This document shows, piece by piece, positions 24,149 to 28,858 of a stretch of DNA of 28,858 nucleotides. Source of the DNA: Conidiobolus incongruus B7586 (lineage: Eukaryota > Entomophthoromycota > Entomophthoromycetes > Entomophthorales > Conidiobolaceae); the NCBI GenBank assembly GCA_000697335.1, contig JNEM01012432.1, positions 1 to 28,858 on the forward strand, read 5' to 3'. Position 1 is the stretch's first letter. Every line of letters starts with the position of its first letter. The notes beneath the pieces were generated by a model. The model did not search any database and had not been told where the DNA came from. It saw only the letters and a program-made list of their open reading frames with translations. The position numbers and the translations under genes were made by a program.

Positions 24149-24983
24149 TTTCTCTTTGACTACATAATTTCTATTACGTATTTGTATGCAATTAAATCAT
24201 TAATAATAAACACAAAAAAGTTATAATAATGCAATTCAAAACAGACAGAAAAGCTTATTAAACATTGTTTCATAAAAATGATTAACAACAATTTCTCAAT
24301 TTTGGATAAAATAAAGTTTTGTTTTATAGATTAGGTTATTTATTATTAAAGAATTTAAAAATAAATTAACTATAATAACAAGCCAAGATATATGATTAAT
24401 TTTGTACCACCTTTTTATTTACTTCAAATTTGTGATATTAATAACTATACAATTCAAAGTTATCATATATTCTGTAATTTCAATTATTTTAAAACACTAA
24501 TTCATAAAAGAGTTGTGATTTCAAAATGAATTCATCAGTTTGAGCCCTTAATCTTAGAATGACTGATAGGATATAACGGGGCAAGAGGTTTATTTTAGTT
24601 AAATTTTGTTCAAATGAGTTTGAATTAAAATTTAAGATCATTAAGGTGCCAAAATGAGATGGATTTATGAAATAAACAATTTATAGAATGTGGCTAATGT
24701 AACCTTTGAAATTTTCCAGGCTAAATTTTGTTTTGAAGTAAATTTGGATAATTGTAATTATCCTAATTTTTAACTAATTTCAAAGTTCAAGATTGATGAT
24801 TCAAATTGCAGTTATGCTGGTTTAAGGGTTGACGATTCGTTGAAGGTGGTATACAAAGTTATGATAAAAAATGAAAATTCATTTTAATTATAATAATTAA
24901 ATATTTATTAGTGTTTTAGTTCGTCAAAGAATATTTACAATTAATTAGTATTAAATATTAAAACGAAAAGATATTCCAGTATC
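24149..24983. other. Gene-free stretch with a less AT-rich patch
   Basis: This is the spacer between genes E and F. The part at about 24530-24870 has a higher G+C content and two loosely similar tracts (a TAAATTTTGTT core near 24600 and 24723), but no open frame. It was not assigned to any element. Confidence 0.4.
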
Positions 24984-25301
24984 TTATGATCGATAATAAG
25001 TGGGTGGTTTATCTGTCGTGTTGTCTGGCGGTGTATATACTGGTAAGGGCTCAATCAAGTCTTCGGGATTTTGCTGGTGAGTTTGTGGGGGACGTGATGG
25101 ATATTGGTGTGGCTGTGGATTGTAAGGAGGGATGGTATTAGTTGCTGGTGCTGTTGGTGGCTTATTCTTAGCAAAACCTGCTTTTACTATAACCCTGATA
25201 ATGGCGAATACAATTATAACAACAAATATAACAAAAGCAGCCTTCACCATTCCAGGCATAGAAGTTCTATATGGATCATATTGTCTCTTATTTAAATACA
25301 T
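24984..25301 (-). CDS. PY-motif single-pass membrane protein F
   Basis: A 105-aa intronless gene starting MYLNKR. It has one transmembrane segment at about residues 18-42, followed by a basic KAGFAKNK patch. Its tail is the most proline-rich of the family, with IPPY (57-60, then NPQPHQ), LPVY (86-89, then TPP) and PPTY (99-102), ending YYRS. All three motifs are shifted by two residues relative to C-E because of one two-residue insertion before motif 1. The gaps between the motifs are unchanged. F pairs with D through HQQNPEDL and QPHQ. A TATAAATA lies 59 nt upstream at 25360-25367. It is a probable membrane-anchored ligand for WW-domain proteins; neither partner nor cargo can be named from the sequence. 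Confidence 0.82.
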   Translation of the reverse strand: MYLNKRQYDPYRTSMPGMVKAAFVIFVVIIVFAIIRVIVKAGFAKNKPPTAPATNTIPPYNPQPHQYPSRPPQTHQQNPEDLIEPLPVYTPPDNTTDKPPTYYRS

Positions 25302-25359
25302 TTATATAATATTGAAAATATATTTTAAACATTAATCACAACAATTGGTTGGTAAAGGG

Positions 25360-25367
25360 TATTTATA
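25360..25367 (-). promoter_or_regulatory. TATA box of gene F
   Basis: TATAAATA followed by CCC on the minus strand, 59 nt upstream of the gene F ATG. It is the same core word as at genes C and E. Confidence 0.55.
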
Positions 25368-26441
25368 CTAAATTTTGATTTAATTTCGCAGTTTAATTGA
25401 AAATTTTCAACCTATTAGAAAATTCGAAATTCGGATATTGAAAATTAAAAAAGGTAAAAAATCTATGAAAATTAATCCTTTTTAATTTTTAAAAAGAATC
25501 ATAAAATGAAAATTTAAGTGATTTATATAACAGTTAACTTCAATAGAATAGAATATAGGTTTTTGAATATACAATCAAAGGCTTAAAATCAATATATTCG
25601 ATATATGTAATAAAATATTGAAAAATTCCAGTTTCTGCGCTAAATTTTTATCCAATCACAAATTTCTAATTATCAAATATCAGTTGTACGGAAATTCTTA
25701 AGTGCCAACAATACTAGCTATTCAAGAATCAATTGATTTCATTCAAGATTATTAATTGAATTTTCACAATATTAATATATGACATAATTATAAATATATA
25801 TGAGTATATTTTAATTAAATTAATTTTTTAATTTCAAGTATTAATTTGATAATTTATTTTAATTATAAAATTATCCTTGAGCAGGTTGTTTATGATCGAT
25901 ACTATACTTTAATCTATAAAATATTAAATAGGTATATGTTTCAAAATATCTAAGGTTTTAAAATATTATATATATATATTCAAAATTATTCAAAATTTTA
26001 CATTTAATTTGGTATTTTTGATTTTATTAAAAAAGAAATTGAAGTTTTATTCCATGTAGTATCTTGCTTATTTCATTATACTTTCTTAGACTTTCCCAAT
26101 TATTTATTCTCCTCAAAATTTCTTTCTAGAAACTTTGGAGATATTCTAGTTTATAATTACTAAATTTAAAATCATTAAAAGAGTTATATAACCAAACATA
26201 ATAATGTAACAGAATTGAAATACTCAATTACTAGTCAAAAAACTATATTCTTTGACACAGACATTATCTATTAATTTCAGATATTCAAAAATATTTCACT
26301 ACGAAGATTTAAAAAAATGCATCTAAATGAAAATTTATTTTGAAAGTAAAATGCTAATTATTATATATGGGAACATAATAAAAATTTATTAAATATTGTG
26401 GTTATTACAAAAATTAACAATTCATATCTATATATTTGTAT
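25368..26441. other. AT-rich gene-free stretch
   Basis: This is the gene F upstream region. A TATGATCGATA word near 25890 resembles the stop-codon region of gene F, but nothing else of the family is present around it, so no gene fragment is called. Confidence 0.4.
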
Positions 26442-26773
26442 TGTCGAGGATCGTGAGCTCCGCTGCTCATTCAACTTAAACCATCCATCATTATTCCGAA
26501 AATAACTCACACACAAGTACCATGCAGGTTTCCTGTACAATGTGAAGTTCGGGACAACAACTTCAAACTATGATTCAACATATTATCGTAAAGACTGACA
26601 GCACTATAAAATCGCTACTGAGCACATATTTACTCGGGAGATCATCTCGGTCAAGGCGAAGCCCTACATCTTGATATTTTAAAACCCTTTAAAGCACCTT
26701 ATTAGCCACTTTTGGCCTATTTTATCAAATTTACTTGATCCATATTGCAAAGCTACTTTCCAGAAGTCTTGCA
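26442..26773 (+). mobile_element. LTR-like repeat copy R3 (probable solo LTR fossil)
   Basis: Third copy of the R repeat, about 332 bp and the most diverged from R1 and R2. It still aligns end to end: the GGATCG...TCCGC left end, the TATAAAA box near 26605, the CTACTGAGCACATAT block, the AAGCCCTACATCTTGATATT block and the TG...CA-type ends. It has the same orientation as R1 and R2, and no internal retrotransposon part is nearby. Its greater divergence suggests that it is the oldest or the fastest-changing copy. Confidence 0.6.
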
Positions 26774-27650
26774 ATATATTTGATGAAATAATTAATATTA
26801 TAAAAATCCATAACATACAACATTGAAATAATTATTATACCAAATAATACATATTATCATCATTCTATATATTAATACCTTATTAAAAGCCCATCATTAT
26901 TGATGTTTCTTAATTAGAATAATTACTTATAAATTTGAATTTTTATTTATCTCAATTATCACAAATTTTAAATTGCGCATAATTCTGACAAACGAGAAAT
27001 TCGATATAATTATTGACAAATTTAGTGAATGTGAAATATACATATTTAAAAAAAATAATAATTTTTTAATATAAAAATTTATTTAAATAATTAAATTTTT
27101 GAATATTAGCTATTAAGTAAAACAAGTGATAAATTATAATTTAACATGAAGAATGAAAGATACCAAAAGAATAGTTTTATAATTTTAATTAGATTTTATT
27201 TATTACACTATATTATTTGATATTTTAAAATTTTTATAATAAAATTATATTATATTAAACCTATTGAATATAATATGTAATTACAAATTGTAAGATTAAT
27301 TAATTTTAAAGAGATAGCTAAAGAATTATAATTTGAAAATTTTCCATAGAACCATAGTCAAAATATTGTTATATAATATACAATTCGTGAATACTATTAA
27401 AGGTTATATGTTTAATTAATCATGAACTTGAACTCAAATAGCTTATATTACTTTCCAATTCAAATTACAGTTGAAAACTATAACAATTGAAGGTAAGATT
27501 AACATCTTTTCAGAATATTTAATTATTTAACAATAGTTGAATTCTGCTCAGTTTATAATTATAACTAAATAATTTCCATTTAATATTTTTTTTGATTTAC
27601 TGTTTCTATTATATATAATAATTATTGCTAAATATTGAATTTTTAAAAGA
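26774..27650. other. AT-rich gene-free stretch
   Basis: This spacer lies between repeat R3 and broken copy G. No gene was recognised. Confidence 0.5.
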
Positions 27651-27955
27651 CTATTTCAGTATCTTGGGAGTGAAGATAAATTGGAGGTATATCAATATTA
27701 TTATTTGGTGGTGTGTACAGTCGTAAGAGTTATATAAAATCTTTTGGGTTATTTTGATGAGCTTGGGAAGTGTTTGACTTGAGTTAGCGATGTTATGGAT
27801 TGTAAATAGGCATAGAGTCAGTATTTATTGGTTACTGTTGGAAGAAACTGCTTTGGTTAAATGTTTAATAGCGACAAGAATAATAGGTATTCCAATACCT
27901 ACGCATAATAGTAGACATGGATATATTACTGTCGGCCGCTCTTATTTAAATGTAT
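27651..27955 (-). pseudogene. Broken copy G of the PY-motif membrane protein family
   Basis: This copy is colinear with genes D and F but dead. The start codon reads ATA (27953-27955) in front of HLNK. The hydrophobic segment continues in another frame (a run of about 20 hydrophobic residues, then KHLTKAVSS). The tail reads IYNP, then a stop, then SQAHQNNPKDF, a stop, LYTPPNNNIDIPP and a YLHSQ-like end. Matches to AYNPQ, HQQNPEDL and VYTPP of D and F show that it derives from the D/F subtype. It contains the lost start, at least one frameshift and several stops. It lies about 1.2 kb to the right of R3. A forward open frame at 27790-27996 is its antisense shadow. Confidence 0.75.
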
Positions 27956-28858
27956 TTTTAATTAATGTTGATTATGTTATTAGTATTTTATTTTAAATCT
28001 AATTATTAAAGTATATATTTTATTTTCCTCTTACAGTTTAATCATTATTACTATTTTCAACATATTGGATAATAAAAATTGGGAAAAAATAAATGAAAAT
28101 TGAATAATTTTTAATAAATTAATGTTATAGATACAAAATAAAAATGATAGATTATAATAAATGGTTATTTTAACAAAGATATATATATATATATATATAA
28201 TTAGTTTGAAAATTTAATAAATGATAAATAAACATTCTTGTTGATTCAAATTTTATATTTCAAAAACTTCAATTTTATGCTGAGTTATTCTCGGTTACAT
28301 ATTTCTAAATAGAATCTTGTATTTCTAAATACTAATAAATGGAATTTAGATTCGCTGCAATTTAAAATTAAATCAGAAAATAGAGGAAATAAAAATTCTG
28401 AAATAAATAATCATTAAATGACAATTAATAATTTTTCCAATTCAATTTATCAATTCTTTATACAAATTTAATTAAATCAATATAGAGTATTGGATTATCA
28501 ATTGATTTATTTTATTCATAATTTAATGATTTAATATAAATTTTTTACAGCTTAAATATATATAAAGTTTTTTGAATTATAATAATAAATATCAATAATT
28601 GTTAATAATTTAATTAATCTTTATTTTTTAGGTTTACAAAGAAAAAATGACAAAATTTTTAATTTATGATATTTCAAATATTTTGCTAGCTTTGAAAAAT
28701 TAATTTTATATAAAAAATATATATAAAAATTAATATTATCATTCTATATTTATATTAATTATAATTATTTTTATTTATTAAAATATTGTTAATATATGGA
28801 TTCCCCTATCTTTATATTTTATCAGTTTGATTTAAATCAATATTATATTAAAGTATTT
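27956..28858. other. AT-rich right end of window
   Basis: No gene was recognised. A (TA)n microsatellite lies at about 28179-28199. The stretch up to the window edge has only short composition-driven frames. Confidence 0.5.
28179..28199. repeat. (TA)n microsatellite
   Basis: About ten consecutive AT units in an AT-rich spacer to the right of broken copy G. No function is suggested. Confidence 0.9.

Larger units (their letters stand above)
22373..26441. repeat. Duplicated block 2: R2 + gene E + gene F
   Basis: Same order as block 1: the R repeat, then a C/E-subtype gene 1.4 kb away, then a D/F-subtype gene 2.6 kb away. About 1 kb of extra DNA follows gene F compared with the end of block 1 after D. 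A third R copy and broken copy G may be the remains of a further block. Confidence 0.5.

Noticed and set aside
25880-25900. TATGATCGATA word resembling the stop region of gene F, as a further gene fragment.
   Set aside because: Only about eleven bases match and no tail, PY or membrane codons follow.
26040-26330. Possible second Tc1/mariner remnant on the minus strand.
   Set aside because: No DES, HDN or SPDL-type block could be read in any frame.
18461-26773. R repeats as tRNA-derived SINEs.
   Set aside because: A GGTTCATCTCG word in R2 vaguely recalls a B box, but no A box is in place, R1 and R3 lack it, and the TATA/AATAAA order fits an LTR better.

Overview
This looks like nuclear DNA of a very AT-rich, early-diverging fungus. 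The evidence is: intron-rich genes with short GT-AG introns (mostly about 45-60 nt), the standard genetic code, long AT-rich intergenic stretches, and housekeeping proteins that yeast partly lacks (NKAP, an STK11IP/LIP1-type LRR protein). An intronless F-box/RNI-like LRR gene and the base composition would suit an Entomophthoromycotina (Conidiobolus-like) genome, but that placement is an inference and was not tested.

Layout. 222-1071 is a decayed mariner transposase with the DD34D spacing still readable. 2372-4471 (-) is a complete 11-exon Snx4/Atg24 sorting nexin. 5571-7695 (+) is a two-exon STK11IP/LIP1-like LRR protein. 9310-10593 (+) is an F-box-like LRR protein. 11555-12582 (-) is a five-exon XPA/Rad14 nucleotide excision repair protein. 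13228-14869 (-) is a nine-exon NKAP homologue with a run of tiny RS exons. The rest, about 16,000-28,000, is an accessory region.

The accessory region holds a same-strand tandem family of small intronless genes. There are five intact copies (17891, 19796, 21947, 23783, 24984) and two broken ones (16041, 27651). Each intact gene encodes an 88-105 aa protein with a short basic N-terminus, one transmembrane segment and a proline-rich tail carrying PY motifs (PPxY or [L/I/V]PxY). Such motifs are known ligands of WW domains in Nedd4/Rsp5-type ubiquitin ligases. In the four closest paralogues, three PY motifs sit in exactly the same register. I do not recognise the family by name, and it is the best candidate here for an undescribed system: a set of membrane-anchored WW-domain adaptors.

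The array appears to have grown by block duplication. A roughly 330-bp LTR-like repeat occurs three times in the same orientation, about 4 kb apart (18461, 22373, 26442). After each of the first two copies comes first a gene of one subtype (C, E) and then a gene of another (D, F), at similar distances. A separate 690-bp sequence with inverted ends (21107-21796) lies inside the first block and explains much of the spacing difference. No tRNA, rRNA, CRISPR array or replication origin was recognised.
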